A stretch of 64,000 nucleotides of DNA from JAFGAV01 sp041479055 (GCA_963702835.1 OY969762.1:124001-188000), one strand, 5' to 3'; counted from the first letter of the stretch, positions 51,534 through 61,675 are shown. Notes: generated by a model from the letters alone, not told the origin. Program-made: numbers and translations.

Positions 51534-54395
51534 ATGAAAACCTCGACCCTCCGGAAATCCCTCGGGCTTTTCCCTCTCCTCCTCGTCCTCAGCCTTACCC
51601 TGGTTCCTTCCCCGGCCTTGGCCAAGACCATCACCCTCAAGGCCGTCTTTAAATACCTTGCGCCGGACGGCACGGAAAAGCCCATCCGCTGGGCCTTGTG
51701 CGAGCTGCGCGACGAGGATGAATTCAATGACGAGCTCGTCGCCCGCTCCGTGACGGACGAGGCGGGGGCGGTCGGCTTCGAGTACGACTCGGGGATGGAT
51801 GACGGCTGGTTCGGCGGCCGCATCGACCCCTTTATCGTCTGCCTCACCTCGCTCATGGTCCCGCTGCACGGCCAGGCCACGAACAAGGCCAACGTCGTTT
51901 CTACCGAGCTGACCCTGCAGCATTATTACGAAGCCTCGACGGAGCACTGGGGCAACAACAACGAAGACCGGACCGCCGAGGTCACTGTCCGGGAAGGAGA
52001 CGCGCGGGACGCTTTTTTCTTGATGGACTGCTTGGCCGAGGCCAACACCCGGCGCCAGAGGCTCGAGACCCCTTCCTTTGAGCCGGCGCCAGTGGCCCTA
52101 TCAGGCGACATCTGCGCCGGCACAGTGGACGTCCAGTATCCCGTATCGGCCAAAACAGGCTTTGTGTCGCTTCTCAATAAAATTAGAATCACGTCCGACT
52201 ACAAGTCCGATTTCGACACTGTCGTCCACGAATATGGCCACCACGAGATGTGGGAGTCGTACGGGAGGGCGCTTTTCGGAGACTACAGCCGGACCCAAGG
52301 CGACCACAATTTCAACGGCGAGGTGGATGACCTGTGGACTGCCTTCGCTGAGGGATGGGCCGACTTCTGCCCGGTCATCACCAAAGGCCGGCCGGAATAC
52401 CGTCGCATCAACGTCGAGGCCGAAAGCGCGGGCTACGCCAAGTCCGACCGCTGCGAGGGGACCATCTGCCGGATTCTGTGGGACATCTGGGACACCTACG
52501 AGGACCCGCTCTTCGAGGCGAACGGCAACACGATCACAAGCATCCCGCGTCCGCGCCAGGGGTGGCTCACGCTCGACGACGACCCGATCGGCTACAGCGA
52601 CCAATTGCCCTTCATCGGCTGGCAGGGCCGTAAAACGCTGAAGCAGATCATCAACGACTCCCACCCCAAGTCGATCTGGGATTTAAAGGCGGCCTGGGAC
52701 CGGCACTTTGCCCAGGACGGCCTGGCCCGCCGCGCCCTGGAAGCAGTCTTCTGGCAGCACGGCCTCCGCCAGGGGATATTGGATACAGCCCCGGCCTGCA
52801 CGCTGACCGTGGAGGGCATCCATGACGGCAGTCCCTTCAAGGGCCCGCTCGTACTCCACGCCCAGGTGACGGACGCAGACAGCGCAGCCGCCTCACCCGC
52901 CGCCGTGCCCTACGACATGCAGTTGATGCACGTTGCTTTTTACTGGGCCGAATACAAGGAAACGGAGGAGCGGCTCGCCTCTGCTGACCCGTCCACCTGG
53001 CACCTCATCGGCATAGACACGACAAGCGCCGGCGGGTTCTCCTGCGAATGGCCCGAGTACACGAACCGCCCGCCCTCCGACAAGAAGATCTGCCTGGTGG
53101 CCGTGGCCTCGGACTTTTTCCAGGATTCGGCCTTCGGGAGAAAGCTCGCGGATTTCACCCCGGCCCAGGTCGGCCCGGTCACCGTTCAGCCGGAAGAGGG
53201 CGGCCCGACCGGCGGGGGCGGCACGGGCGCGCCCGTCCCAGCCGTTGTCTCCGTGACCACGACCCATGCCGCGGCCGTGAGCCGGGACGGCACGCTTCGC
53301 TGCTGGGGCAGCAACTGGAAGGGAGCGCTGGGGATAGGCCGGCGGAACCTCATGAGCGAGAGGATCGAGGCCGAAGTCAGCCGCCTCCCGGCCGTCAAGG
53401 CTGTGGCCGCCGTGAGCAATGGGACCGCGGCCCTTCTCCAGAACGGGACAGTCTGGGTCTGGGGATTCCAATACCTGAAGGGAAAAGTCATGGACCCGCC
53501 CGTAGTCAGCCTGCTGAGCCCGGAGTACCGGGCCACCTTTGCCATGGGCGTCCCCACCCAAATCAAGGGCCTCGACAACGTGATGGCCATCGCCTCCAAG
53601 GGCGGCTTTCTCAACCTGGCCTTAAAGTCGGACGGCACGCTCTGGGCCTGGTTTTCGGACCTGACCGAGGCCAAATGGGACGAGTACCTGGGTTACACAA
53701 ACCGTTTTCACATCAACCCCAACACCCCCTATCAGGTCATAGGCCTGTCCAACATCGTTGCCATCGCGGCGGGCGGGGGACACGGCCTGGCCCTGGACAG
53801 GGACGGCTACGTGTGGTGCTTCGGCGGAAACAGTCACGGCCAGTTAGGACGGCAGTTGACGGGCCCAGCGCCGCGGCATTTCGAGTACAGGCCGCTCAAA
53901 GTCCAGGGAGTGGATAACGTGGTCGCCATCGCAGCGGGCGATCTGCATTCGCTGGCCGTAAGCCGCGACGGAACTGTCTGGGCTTGGGGGATCAATGAGC
54001 GAGGCCAGCTCGGCGACGGGACGTTCATCAACCGCTACGGGCCTGTCCAGGTGACCGGGCTACCTTTAATTCAAGCGGCGGCGGGCGGAGCGGAACACTC
54101 CGTCTTCCTGGGGCGCGACGGGTCGGTGTGGACCTGCGGGGCCGACCTCGGCGGAGCGCTGGGCATCGGGGGGACGACCTGGCGGGATTGGCGGCGCTCA
54201 ACGCCCGTCCGCGTCCTCGACCTGGCCAACGTGGAGGCCATCGCCGCCGGCGGGCAGAGCTCGCTGGCTGTCTGCGCCGACGGCTCGCTTTGGGGCTGGG
54301 GAAGCAACAGCGACGGCGAGCTGGGCATCAACAACCCCAAGGAGATCAACGCCCCGCTCCATGTCGGCACGATCAATGTGTATAGCCGCAAATAG
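51534..54395 (+). CDS. Secreted HExxH metalloprotease-like protein with RCC1-type repeats (1)
   Basis: 953 residues with AAAAGGAG upstream. Signal peptide to about residue 27 (PSPALAKT). A zinc-metallopeptidase pattern follows: HEYGH (about 231) with EGWADF (about 273). Next is an Ig-like or linker part (about 420-565) with a Gly/Pro-rich spacer. The last 380 residues carry six to seven RCC1-type beta-propeller repeats with the signature AIAAGxxHSLAVSRDGTVWAWG. Likely acts outside the cell, perhaps as a peptidase guided by the propeller (inference). It faces a related gene on the minus strand. Confidence 0.82.
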   Translation: MKTSTLRKSLGLFPLLLVLSLTLVPSPALAKTITLKAVFKYLAPDGTEKPIRWALCELRDEDEFNDELVARSVTDEAGAVGFEYDSGMDDGWFGGRIDPFIVCLTSLMVPLHGQATNKANVVSTELTLQHYYEASTEHWGNNNEDRTAEVTVREGDARDAFFLMDCLAEANTRRQRLETPSFEPAPVALSGDICAGTVDVQYPVSAKTGFVSLLNKIRITSDYKSDFDTVVHEYGHHEMWESYGRALFGDYSRTQGDHNFNGEVDDLWTAFAEGWADFCPVITKGRPEYRRINVEAESAGYAKSDRCEGTICRILWDIWDTYEDPLFEANGNTITSIPRPRQGWLTLDDDPIGYSDQLPFIGWQGRKTLKQIINDSHPKSIWDLKAAWDRHFAQDGLARRALEAVFWQHGLRQGILDTAPACTLTVEGIHDGSPFKGPLVLHAQVTDADSAAASPAAVPYDMQLMHVAFYWAEYKETEERLASADPSTWHLIGIDTTSAGGFSCEWPEYTNRPPSDKKICLVAVASDFFQDSAFGRKLADFTPAQVGPVTVQPEEGGPTGGGGTGAPVPAVVSVTTTHAAAVSRDGTLRCWGSNWKGALGIGRRNLMSERIEAEVSRLPAVKAVAAVSNGTAALLQNGTVWVWGFQYLKGKVMDPPVVSLLSPEYRATFAMGVPTQIKGLDNVMAIASKGGFLNLALKSDGTLWAWFSDLTEAKWDEYLGYTNRFHINPNTPYQVIGLSNIVAIAAGGGHGLALDRDGYVWCFGGNSHGQLGRQLTGPAPRHFEYRPLKVQGVDNVVAIAAGDLHSLAVSRDGTVWAWGINERGQLGDGTFINRYGPVQVTGLPLIQAAAGGAEHSVFLGRDGSVWTCGADLGGALGIGGTTWRDWRRSTPVRVLDLANVEAIAAGGQSSLAVCADGSLWGWGSNSDGELGINNPKEINAPLHVGTINVYSRK

Positions 54396-54406
54396 GCCGG
54401 AATTCC

Positions 54407-54445
54407 GGGACATGTACTAAATCTCCTGATTTGGTAACGTGTCCC
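54407..54445. terminator. Long intergenic hairpin, REP-like copy 2
   Basis: GGGACA and AAATC on one arm pair with GATTT and TGTCCC on the other around TCCT, with a mismatched middle. It lies between two converging genes and may stop both; it is related to the motif at 39985. Confidence 0.55.
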
Positions 54446-54453
54446 GTGAATTT

Positions 54454-57453
54454 CTAATATCGGTTGAAAAGTGTAAAACCTTCCAGAGAAAATGCGGTGG
54501 ATGTCTCGAGCGGGGAAGGAGGAAAAACGATCCTGCGGTAGCGTTGAACCTGCGCCGGAATAAGGCAATTTTCAAACCGGCCCAGGCCCAAAGTGTTTTC
54601 CGTGTTGCCTCCCCAGGCCCACACCGACTGATCCGCGCGGACGGCGAGGCTGTGAACATCGCCCGCGGCAATAGCCACCACATCGGCTAAACCCGAGACT
54701 CTGGCCACGGTTTGTCTGGAAGTGTTTGACCCGTCGCCCAGTTGGCCGTAGGAATTATCTCCCCAAGCCCAAACCGTCCCGTCGGAGCAGAGAGCCAGGC
54801 GGTGTGAACGGCCCGCGGCGATGTCGACGATATCCGGGAGGCCCGGCACTCTACGGGGAGTGCGCTGAATTTCCGAATGGCTGAGGCCCAGCTGTCCCCA
54901 CTCCCACACAGAGCCGTCCGCAGCCAGGGCCAGGGAATAATCGTGGCCGGCCGCCACTTTGACGACTTTGCCGATGGACGGCAATTGAACGGGGACCAAA
55001 CGGTTGACGTTCGTGTTGTCTCCAACCTGTCCCTGGTCGTTCCGGCCCCAGGCCCAGATGTTGCCGCCGGCATCTACGGCGAGACAATGAACAGCTCCGG
55101 CGGCAATGGCGATGATATTCTCCAGGGCTCTGATCCAGATTGGGGAGTTTTGGCTGAGCGTAGTGCCGTCTCCGAGCTGTCCGTAGCTGTTATCGCCCCA
55201 GGCCATGACTGTCCGGTCTTTCCGGAGCACGAGGCTGTGGTTGCCCGCGCAAGCAATCGCCATTCCCTCGTATCCAACGGCCAGGACCTGACCGGCTTTA
55301 TCGGATTTTGTCCCTGAAAGCACGTTTTCCGTTTCGCCCAGGCCGAGTGCGCCTCCATAGTTGTTGCCCCAGGACCAGACGCTGCCGTCCCTCCGCAGGG
55401 CCAGGCTGTGCTGGCCGCCGCAGGCCACGGCCACCACGGCGTCCAGTCCCTGAGTGATGATCGGTGTGCTGGCGCGGAGCTTCCATTCAGCCGCCGAGAT
55501 GCGCATTCCAGAATCTTGCTCGCTTCCCCGCGGAGCGGCGCCCCAGGACCAGACCGAACCTCCCACCGACCAGGCCGCCGAACGATGCTGTCCAGCGGCA
55601 ATGATCTGGAAATTCGGACAGGTATTATCCTGAGACCCGTCTTCCCAAAGGGAATCCCGGGTCTGGGCGAAATCCACTTCCATGCTGTCGTGGACCAGGA
55701 CAATCATACGGTTCCAGCTCTGATGCGGCGGAAGAATGACGGTGGCCGTAAGCTCTTCCTGCAACCAGGTCCCCTGCAAGGGCTGGTCCTGAGCATACAT
55801 CAAGCGAAGCGGCTCGACGCCCTGGCCGTAAGCCAGGTTGAAGAACAAGTAGGGCCGGTCCTCCGGGTCCGGTTCTTGGACGGTCAGCTCGGCGAAGCTC
55901 AGGCGGCCGGAGTCCCTCAAGACGCGCACCTTGACGATCTTAGGGTCGTTCTCCGGCCGTAGCGCATGGCGGATATTCCGGTTGTGGAGGATGGCCTTCA
56001 GTCCATGGACCAGCTCTGTGTTGCCGCCAAACTCGCTCAGCCAGTAGGTCCAGAAACTGTCCTGGCGCCACTGGCCTTCGTCCTCGTCATTGAGGGCTTC
56101 GGGCTCTTTTTTGATGATTTTCCAGATCAGGTCCAGGTTGGGGTCGCTGAGCCGCTCATACCAGCGCAGCGGTTCCGGCCATCCCGGCGGCTGGAGGGCC
56201 TGTTTGGTGTACGGCATGTATTCCCAGGAGGGAGGGTCATAAATATCCCAGAGAACCGCCGCCACCTCGCCTTCATTCCAGTCGCGCTTGTTGTCAGGAA
56301 GGTTCTTTCGCCAGTCAATCTGGCCCGGGATGTTTTCATAAGGGTAATTCATATCGTATTCACCGGGGTAGTTCGGGCACCAGACAATTTCAAAATTCGG
56401 CTCGGCCTCCTGACGGAGTATCGCGGGGCGTGCGGGCTGCCCTTCGAGAGTCGGCATTTCCAGGATCGCGCCCGGCAAGAAATCCGCCCAGCCCTCCCGC
56501 CAGCCCATCTCCCCGCTGTCGCAACTTTTCATGTCGTGGTCCGAGCTCATCCAGGGCGATGTTTTGGGCATTGTCCAGTAAACGTCATGCATCAATTTGT
56601 GGCTGAATTCGTGCATGATGGTGCAGCGCAGGGTCCGCCATTGAAGCCACTTGTCCAACGGTTTGTCGTCATCAAACAGCCTGCGGTTGGTGACATCGAT
56701 CCAGCCGGTTCCCTCGACGATATACGGAATGCCGACGGGACTGGCCGTATCCCGGTAGCCGGTTTCATCCTCAGGATAAAAAATGCTTGTGCTCCGGGTG
56801 AGCTCGGTCTTGTCCGCAGCGCGGTCGCGGAGGAAAATGTACGTTTCCCGGCAGGCCTGACACATAAATATGCCGGCCACGGTTTTTCGTCCATCGTCGT
56901 CGTAATCCCAGGAGTCGATTTTCAGATTGCGAGCATTGTCCCCGGCGGCCGCGGGCGGCTCGGGGTTCTCCCCCCTGCCCACGTAGATATTGACGGTCCA
57001 GGTCGACCCATCGTTCATATCGACCTTGGAAGTCTGGCCGTTATAGGGATAAAGCCTTACGGCACCTTTGTAGCAGCTGACCGTGTTCTCTATAGAATGC
57101 GAAGTTTTTTTGAATTTGTCGAGCAGGACTTCAGCCCGGACTTCGATGTCTACAGCCAGGGAGTCGAAGTTGGGCCGGTACGACCTCTGCCGGAATGTGA
57201 CTTCATACCGGCCGTTGGCATCGGTCCAGGTGTCGATATTGCCGACGGTTGTGTGGTCGTTTTCAACAGAAAGGAAAAGGTCTCTGGCCAGCGCGTAGGC
57301 TCCGGTGGTCCCATCCGCATTCTGCAAGTCCCCATTCCAATAATAAACGGAGCCCTTGACCGTGATATTGGCCCGGAGAGCGGCGGAGCCGAGTGTCAGA
57401 ATGAAGGCCAAGGCCAAAAAAGCGGCGCTGGATTTTTTCTCCCATCTGAACAT
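54454..57453 (-). CDS. Secreted HExxH metalloprotease-like protein with RCC1-type repeats (2)
   Basis: About 999 residues from ATG 57453 (MFRWEKKSSAAFLALAF), a better signal peptide start than ATG 57477. That ATG overlaps the stop of the upstream M20 gene, so coupling is also possible. N-terminal carboxypeptidase-regulatory-like beta domain (about 30-150), zinc pattern MHEFSHKLMHD (about 286) with EGWADFLPG (about 329), then six RCC1-type repeats (about 620-985, AIAAGAVHCLAVDAGGNIWAWG). It is a distant paralogue of the protein at 51534 and lies tail-to-tail with it. Confidence 0.82.
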   Translation of the reverse strand: MFRWEKKSSAAFLALAFILTLGSAALRANITVKGSVYYWNGDLQNADGTTGAYALARDLFLSVENDHTTVGNIDTWTDANGRYEVTFRQRSYRPNFDSLAVDIEVRAEVLLDKFKKTSHSIENTVSCYKGAVRLYPYNGQTSKVDMNDGSTWTVNIYVGRGENPEPPAAAGDNARNLKIDSWDYDDDGRKTVAGIFMCQACRETYIFLRDRAADKTELTRSTSIFYPEDETGYRDTASPVGIPYIVEGTGWIDVTNRRLFDDDKPLDKWLQWRTLRCTIMHEFSHKLMHDVYWTMPKTSPWMSSDHDMKSCDSGEMGWREGWADFLPGAILEMPTLEGQPARPAILRQEAEPNFEIVWCPNYPGEYDMNYPYENIPGQIDWRKNLPDNKRDWNEGEVAAVLWDIYDPPSWEYMPYTKQALQPPGWPEPLRWYERLSDPNLDLIWKIIKKEPEALNDEDEGQWRQDSFWTYWLSEFGGNTELVHGLKAILHNRNIRHALRPENDPKIVKVRVLRDSGRLSFAELTVQEPDPEDRPYLFFNLAYGQGVEPLRLMYAQDQPLQGTWLQEELTATVILPPHQSWNRMIVLVHDSMEVDFAQTRDSLWEDGSQDNTCPNFQIIAAGQHRSAAWSVGGSVWSWGAAPRGSEQDSGMRISAAEWKLRASTPIITQGLDAVVAVACGGQHSLALRRDGSVWSWGNNYGGALGLGETENVLSGTKSDKAGQVLAVGYEGMAIACAGNHSLVLRKDRTVMAWGDNSYGQLGDGTTLSQNSPIWIRALENIIAIAAGAVHCLAVDAGGNIWAWGRNDQGQVGDNTNVNRLVPVQLPSIGKVVKVAAGHDYSLALAADGSVWEWGQLGLSHSEIQRTPRRVPGLPDIVDIAAGRSHRLALCSDGTVWAWGDNSYGQLGDGSNTSRQTVARVSGLADVVAIAAGDVHSLAVRADQSVWAWGGNTENTLGLGRFENCLIPAQVQRYRRIVFPPSPLETSTAFSLEGFTLFNRY

Positions 57454-57476
57454 TCTATATCTCACAGCGAGTCGCA

Positions 57477-58919
57477 TCAGCGCTTCACTAGGCGCGGCGG
57501 GCCCTCGGGGATAAAAGATTTATAGACCACACCCTTCGTCTTCTCCTTGAACTCGGCCTGAATGGCCGCCACGGTCTTGGCGTCTTCGAATAAATCCACC
57601 ATCGTCGCAGCCAGGACCTTAGCCGCGTAGACCAGCCCTTTGTGACCGATCGACATTCCTCCGCAGGCGACGACGGGCCAGGCGTGCCAGGGAGCGTCCA
57701 CGGGCGCCGTCGTGGCGTTAAGGCTCAGCGTGGGAACGATCCAGCTCACGTCGCCGACGTCCGTCGAGCCGCCTTCCGGGTCGGGCTTGGGCTCCTTCCA
57801 CGGCTGGACCGAGCCGTCGAGGCCCTTGGGCTCGACGCCCGTCGCCCGCTGGATCTTCTTGGCGAACTCCTGCTCCTCGGGCGTGAAGGCGATCGGGCCA
57901 AGCCAGGTGAGGTTGGCGAACATCACCTTTTCTCCGGTCAGGTTGACCAGAGTTTCCCAATCTCCTGCCTGGACCGTGATCTTTGACTCGGCCTCAGCCA
58001 TCAGGGCCGCGCCCTCGGCGATACGGCGCGCGCGGCTCAGGAGCTGGTCGACTCCTGCGCCCTTGGAATCACGGAGCCAGCACCAGAGCCGGGCATAGGC
58101 GGGCACGACATTGGGCACGTCGCCGCCGTTGAGAATCGTGTAGTGCATGCGGACGGTCGGCTTGACGAATTCCCGCATGCGGTTCAGGCCTGTGGTGAAG
58201 AACTCCAGAGCGGCCACCGCACTGCGGCCGTTCCAGGGATCGGCCGCCGCGTGGGCGGTTCGGCCCTTGAACTCTACGATGAAGTCGACGATCGCCTGCG
58301 AGCCGTCGACCGAGACCCGGGTCATGTCGTCGGGATGCCAGGCCACACAGACGTCGAGGTCCTTGAACAGGCCCTCCCGGATCATGTACACCTTGCCGCC
58401 GACAGCTTCTTCGGCGGGCGTCCCGTAGAACCGGATCGTGCCCTTGAGTTTGCCCGCAGCCATCAGGTCCTTGATGGCCAGGGCGGCTGCGAGGGACGCC
58501 GTACCCAGGAGGTTGTGCCCGCAGCCGTGACCGGGGGCGCCGGACTCCAGGACTTCTTTCTCCGCCTGGGCTTTTTGCGAGAGGCCCGGCAGGGCGTCAT
58601 ATTCCCCCAGAACGCCGATGATCGGCCGGCCCTCCCCGTAGCTGGCCACGAAGGCGGTCGGCATGCCGGCCATGCCGCGTTCGACCGTGAAACCTTGCCT
58701 TTCGGCATAGTCCGCCAGCAGCTTCGACGAACGGCTCTCCAGTAAGGCGGTTTCGGCGAAGGCCCAGACCTGATCGCTCAAGCCGATAATTTCCGCCTTA
58801 TATTTTTCGATGGAGGCGACGGCTTCTTCTTTCTTCTTGACCGAGGCGCCGAACACGACCTGCGGGATGATCGAGAGAACGGCGAGCAGAATCGCCGCGC
58901 TACGAAGACGGATGTTCAT
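57477..58919 (-). CDS. Exported M20-family amidohydrolase (AbgB-like)
   Basis: 480 residues with a signal peptide (MNIRLRSAAILLAVLSIIPQ). Motifs: GVLGEYDALPGLSQKAQAE, GAPGHGCGHNLLGTAS (metal site) and GTPAEEAVGGKVYM (catalytic Glu), then the dimerisation domain and SWIVPTLSLNATTAP. Close to AbgB, which cleaves p-aminobenzoyl-glutamate. It probably hydrolyses amide-linked amino acids. Upstream of the RCC1 metalloprotease gene, same strand. Confidence 0.9.
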   Translation of the reverse strand: MNIRLRSAAILLAVLSIIPQVVFGASVKKKEEAVASIEKYKAEIIGLSDQVWAFAETALLESRSSKLLADYAERQGFTVERGMAGMPTAFVASYGEGRPIIGVLGEYDALPGLSQKAQAEKEVLESGAPGHGCGHNLLGTASLAAALAIKDLMAAGKLKGTIRFYGTPAEEAVGGKVYMIREGLFKDLDVCVAWHPDDMTRVSVDGSQAIVDFIVEFKGRTAHAAADPWNGRSAVAALEFFTTGLNRMREFVKPTVRMHYTILNGGDVPNVVPAYARLWCWLRDSKGAGVDQLLSRARRIAEGAALMAEAESKITVQAGDWETLVNLTGEKVMFANLTWLGPIAFTPEEQEFAKKIQRATGVEPKGLDGSVQPWKEPKPDPEGGSTDVGDVSWIVPTLSLNATTAPVDAPWHAWPVVACGGMSIGHKGLVYAAKVLAATMVDLFEDAKTVAAIQAEFKEKTKGVVYKSFIPEGPPRLVKR

Positions 58920-59118
58920 GATTGTTCTCGCTTTCGTTCTTATATTATCACACCTGAATATCGAGGCTGCGCCAAGTTTCCGAATTTGATATTATGTATG
59001 AGATTTCCGGCCGATCTTCGTCTGCCGCGGCCCTACTAGGCCCCTCCCCTCCATCTGGGCCCGGGTGAAAAACTACATATAGCCTTTTTTAAAATCTTAT
59101 CATCAGGGAAGCTTTAAG

Positions 59119-59176
59119 GCTGTTTTCGGCCCCGAAAAAGCCGTTTAAGCGCCCTTTTTTAGCCAAAAAAAGGGGC
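59119..59176 (-). terminator. Two hairpins after the kinase gene
   Basis: GGCTGTTTTCGG/CCGAAAAAGCC (59119-59143) and CCCTTTTTT/AAAAAAGGG (59152-59174). The second has a run of T on either strand and could end transcription both ways. The rest of 58920-59186 is empty. Confidence 0.55.
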
Positions 59177-59186
59177 CATGTGATTT

Positions 59187-61616
59187 CTAATGAATAAGAT
59201 CGCCGGGCCCGACCCCAAATACCTCTTTGAACCGCGGGTCTTTTTTGAGCCGCTCGTCGGGGCAATATTTTTTCATGATGAATATGGTGTTTAGGGAATT
59301 GCTCGCCCGGCCCCTCTCATACCAGCGATAGGCGGCGTCCAAGTCTCCTATATCGCCGTAGATAAGGGCGATGAAGCCCGGGGGCACGCCAATGGTGGCC
59401 GGGTCGGCAGTCATCCGCTCCAGGGTCGCTTTGGCTTCGGCCGCCTCCGGTGTTTTAGCTCCCTTCTGGACCTTGAACAAAACCCGGCACTTCATATAAA
59501 AACGCATATCGGGAACCTGGCACTCCTCGGCCGTCCGCTCGGCCGATGGATAATCCGCCTTTCCCAGGTATGAGTTCCCGAGAAAGATGCGGGCCAGAAG
59601 GAATTCAGGATTTTCCTCCAGCAACGGCTTCAGCTTTCGGATCGCCTCATCATAGCGCCCTTCGGCCATATAGACCTGTCCCTCGATGGCCTTCATGACC
59701 ACGGCGTTAGGGTCCAGCTCGACGGCCTTGGAGATTTCCGCGTGGGCGAGCTCGTATTTTTCTTGGAACATATATTGCTCGGCCAGCCACTGATGGGCGG
59801 TGGCATAGTTCGGGTTGAGCTGCTTGGCTATGAGGAGTTCTTTCTCGTATCCCGCGGAATCGCCTTGAGCCTTTTTAACGCCGGCCATGGCGGTATGGGC
59901 CTCGGCCAGGCCCAGAATCCCTTCGGGCTGCTCAAACCCCAGGTCCATGATGACCCCATAGGTTTCCGCTATGCCGGCGTGCCCGAGGGCATAGTCGGGG
60001 TCCAGCGCCACGGCGCGCTCATAGCAGGCGATGGCCTTGCGCAGGTCCTCATGGGTGCGCCGGTTCCAGTAGAAGCGGCCTTCGAGATAGAGCCTGTAGG
60101 CTTCGAGGTTCTCCGTGGGGCTTTTGGCCAGAGCTTTCATATCCTCGCCGGTCAGGCGCAGTTTGAGCATCTGCGAGATCTCCCTAGCGATCTCCTCCTG
60201 GATGGAGAAGATGTCGCCCACCGGCCGTAGGTATTGCGCGCCCCACAGGCGGCTGTTGTCTTTGACGTTCACCAGCTCGGCCCGGACGGTCAATTTGTCG
60301 CCCTCCTGAGCGATGCGGCCGGTGAGAGCAGCCTGCACATCGAGATCGCGGCCCACGTCCTGGAGGCTCACACGCTTGCCCTTGTATTGCCGGACGGAAT
60401 ATGTGGATATGACCTTCAAGCCTGGGAGCTGGGCCAGCTTGCCGATCAAGCTTTCCATCATCCCGTCGCAGAGGTACTCCACCTGCTCTCCTGTCTGCTC
60501 CGATTCGAACGGCAGGACGGCCAGGGACCGGATGGCGCCGCCCCGCTCTTTGCTCAGGAGTAGCCAGCCGGCAACGATGATTGCCGCCAAAAGCACAACA
60601 GCGGCCGCGCCGATGACCCACTTCCTCGCCGCCCGACTCTTCGCGGCCGGAGGGGCGGTCGTGGTCCGCTTCGCAGAGCGGAGCTTTTCCGAGCCGGGCA
60701 GCTGCGCCTCGGAGTCCTCAAGCTCGGAGAGCAGGTCTCCGGCGCTCGGATAGCGCGCCGCCCTGTCCTTTTCCAGGCATTTGAGGATGATCCGGCTCAA
60801 GGCGCCCGGGACCTGGGGGCTGACCTTCCCGGGGTCGGGCGGCTGGTCGGCCGGGGAGGGGATCCGGCCCGTCAGAAGCTCGAAGAGGATGATGCCCAGC
60901 GAATAGATATCCGAGCGTCCGTCGACCTCCCGGCCTTCCGCTTGCTCGGGCGACATGTACTCGGGCGTCCCGACCAGCATCGCCTCGCCGGTCTCGCCCC
61001 GGGCCCTGGCCGAGCGGGCGATCCCGAAATCCATGACCCGCACCGTGCCTTCCCGGTCGACCATGATGTTCTGCGGCTTGAGGTCGCGATGGACGATGCC
61101 CAGGCGGTGAGCTTCGGCCAGCCCGGCCGCGATCTGCCGGGCGACCGAAATGACCTTCCCGGCGCTGAGCGGCCCCATCCGCTTCAACGAGCTCTTCAGG
61201 TCCTCTCCCGAGACATACTCCATGGTGAGGTAATAGGTGCTCTCGAAGCGCCCCAGGTCATACATGCGGCAGACGTTCGGATGCGTGATCTGGCGGGCAA
61301 GCCGGAGCTCGCTCCTGAAGCGGCGGATCGTCTCTTCCTCGAAGGCAATCTCGGGCTTGATGAGCTTCAGAGCGACCTTTTCCTCGACCTCCTTGTCCAG
61401 CACCTTGTAGACCCGGCCCATGCCGCCCCGGCCCAGCTCCTCGATGACTTGGTAGCGGCCGGCGAACAGCGTGCCGGTTTTCAACTCCAGCAGAGGCATT
61501 AGGAAGGTCTGGGGCGGGGGAGTCCCCGAGGGTTCAGCCGGCTGAAGCGGGGAGGCGCATTGACCGCAAAACCGCGTGTCGGACGGGTTCTCGGAGCCGC
61601 ATTTGGGGCATTTCAT
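59187..61616 (-). CDS. Membrane Ser/Thr protein kinase with zinc ribbon, TolB-like and TPR domains
   Basis: 809 residues. Zinc ribbon at the start (CPKCGSENPSDTRFCGQC), kinase domain about 50-310 (GRGGMGRVYKV, IVHRDLKPQN, MDFGIARS), one membrane helix (about 332-355, WVIGAAAVVLLAAIIVAGWLL), a TolB/adenylate-cyclase-associated N-like domain outside (about 365-485, SLAVLPFESEQTGEQVEYLCDG), and about seven TPRs (500-790). All kinase catalytic motifs are kept, so activity is likely. Such kinases are abundant in Acidobacteriota. Divergent from an AbiE-type module. Confidence 0.92.
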   Translation of the reverse strand: MKCPKCGSENPSDTRFCGQCASPLQPAEPSGTPPPQTFLMPLLELKTGTLFAGRYQVIEELGRGGMGRVYKVLDKEVEEKVALKLIKPEIAFEEETIRRFRSELRLARQITHPNVCRMYDLGRFESTYYLTMEYVSGEDLKSSLKRMGPLSAGKVISVARQIAAGLAEAHRLGIVHRDLKPQNIMVDREGTVRVMDFGIARSARARGETGEAMLVGTPEYMSPEQAEGREVDGRSDIYSLGIILFELLTGRIPSPADQPPDPGKVSPQVPGALSRIILKCLEKDRAARYPSAGDLLSELEDSEAQLPGSEKLRSAKRTTTAPPAAKSRAARKWVIGAAAVVLLAAIIVAGWLLLSKERGGAIRSLAVLPFESEQTGEQVEYLCDGMMESLIGKLAQLPGLKVISTYSVRQYKGKRVSLQDVGRDLDVQAALTGRIAQEGDKLTVRAELVNVKDNSRLWGAQYLRPVGDIFSIQEEIAREISQMLKLRLTGEDMKALAKSPTENLEAYRLYLEGRFYWNRRTHEDLRKAIACYERAVALDPDYALGHAGIAETYGVIMDLGFEQPEGILGLAEAHTAMAGVKKAQGDSAGYEKELLIAKQLNPNYATAHQWLAEQYMFQEKYELAHAEISKAVELDPNAVVMKAIEGQVYMAEGRYDEAIRKLKPLLEENPEFLLARIFLGNSYLGKADYPSAERTAEECQVPDMRFYMKCRVLFKVQKGAKTPEAAEAKATLERMTADPATIGVPPGFIALIYGDIGDLDAAYRWYERGRASNSLNTIFIMKKYCPDERLKKDPRFKEVFGVGPGDLIH

Positions 61617-61675
61617 GTCATCCCGTTTGCTGCCTTAAGCTTATCTCCGGCCTATGTTCAAGTCAAGAATATATC

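Noticed and set aside
55966..57525. 519-codon plus-strand open frame opposite the second RCC1 metalloprotease
   Set aside because: Antisense of a well-supported gene; no start site and no domain.
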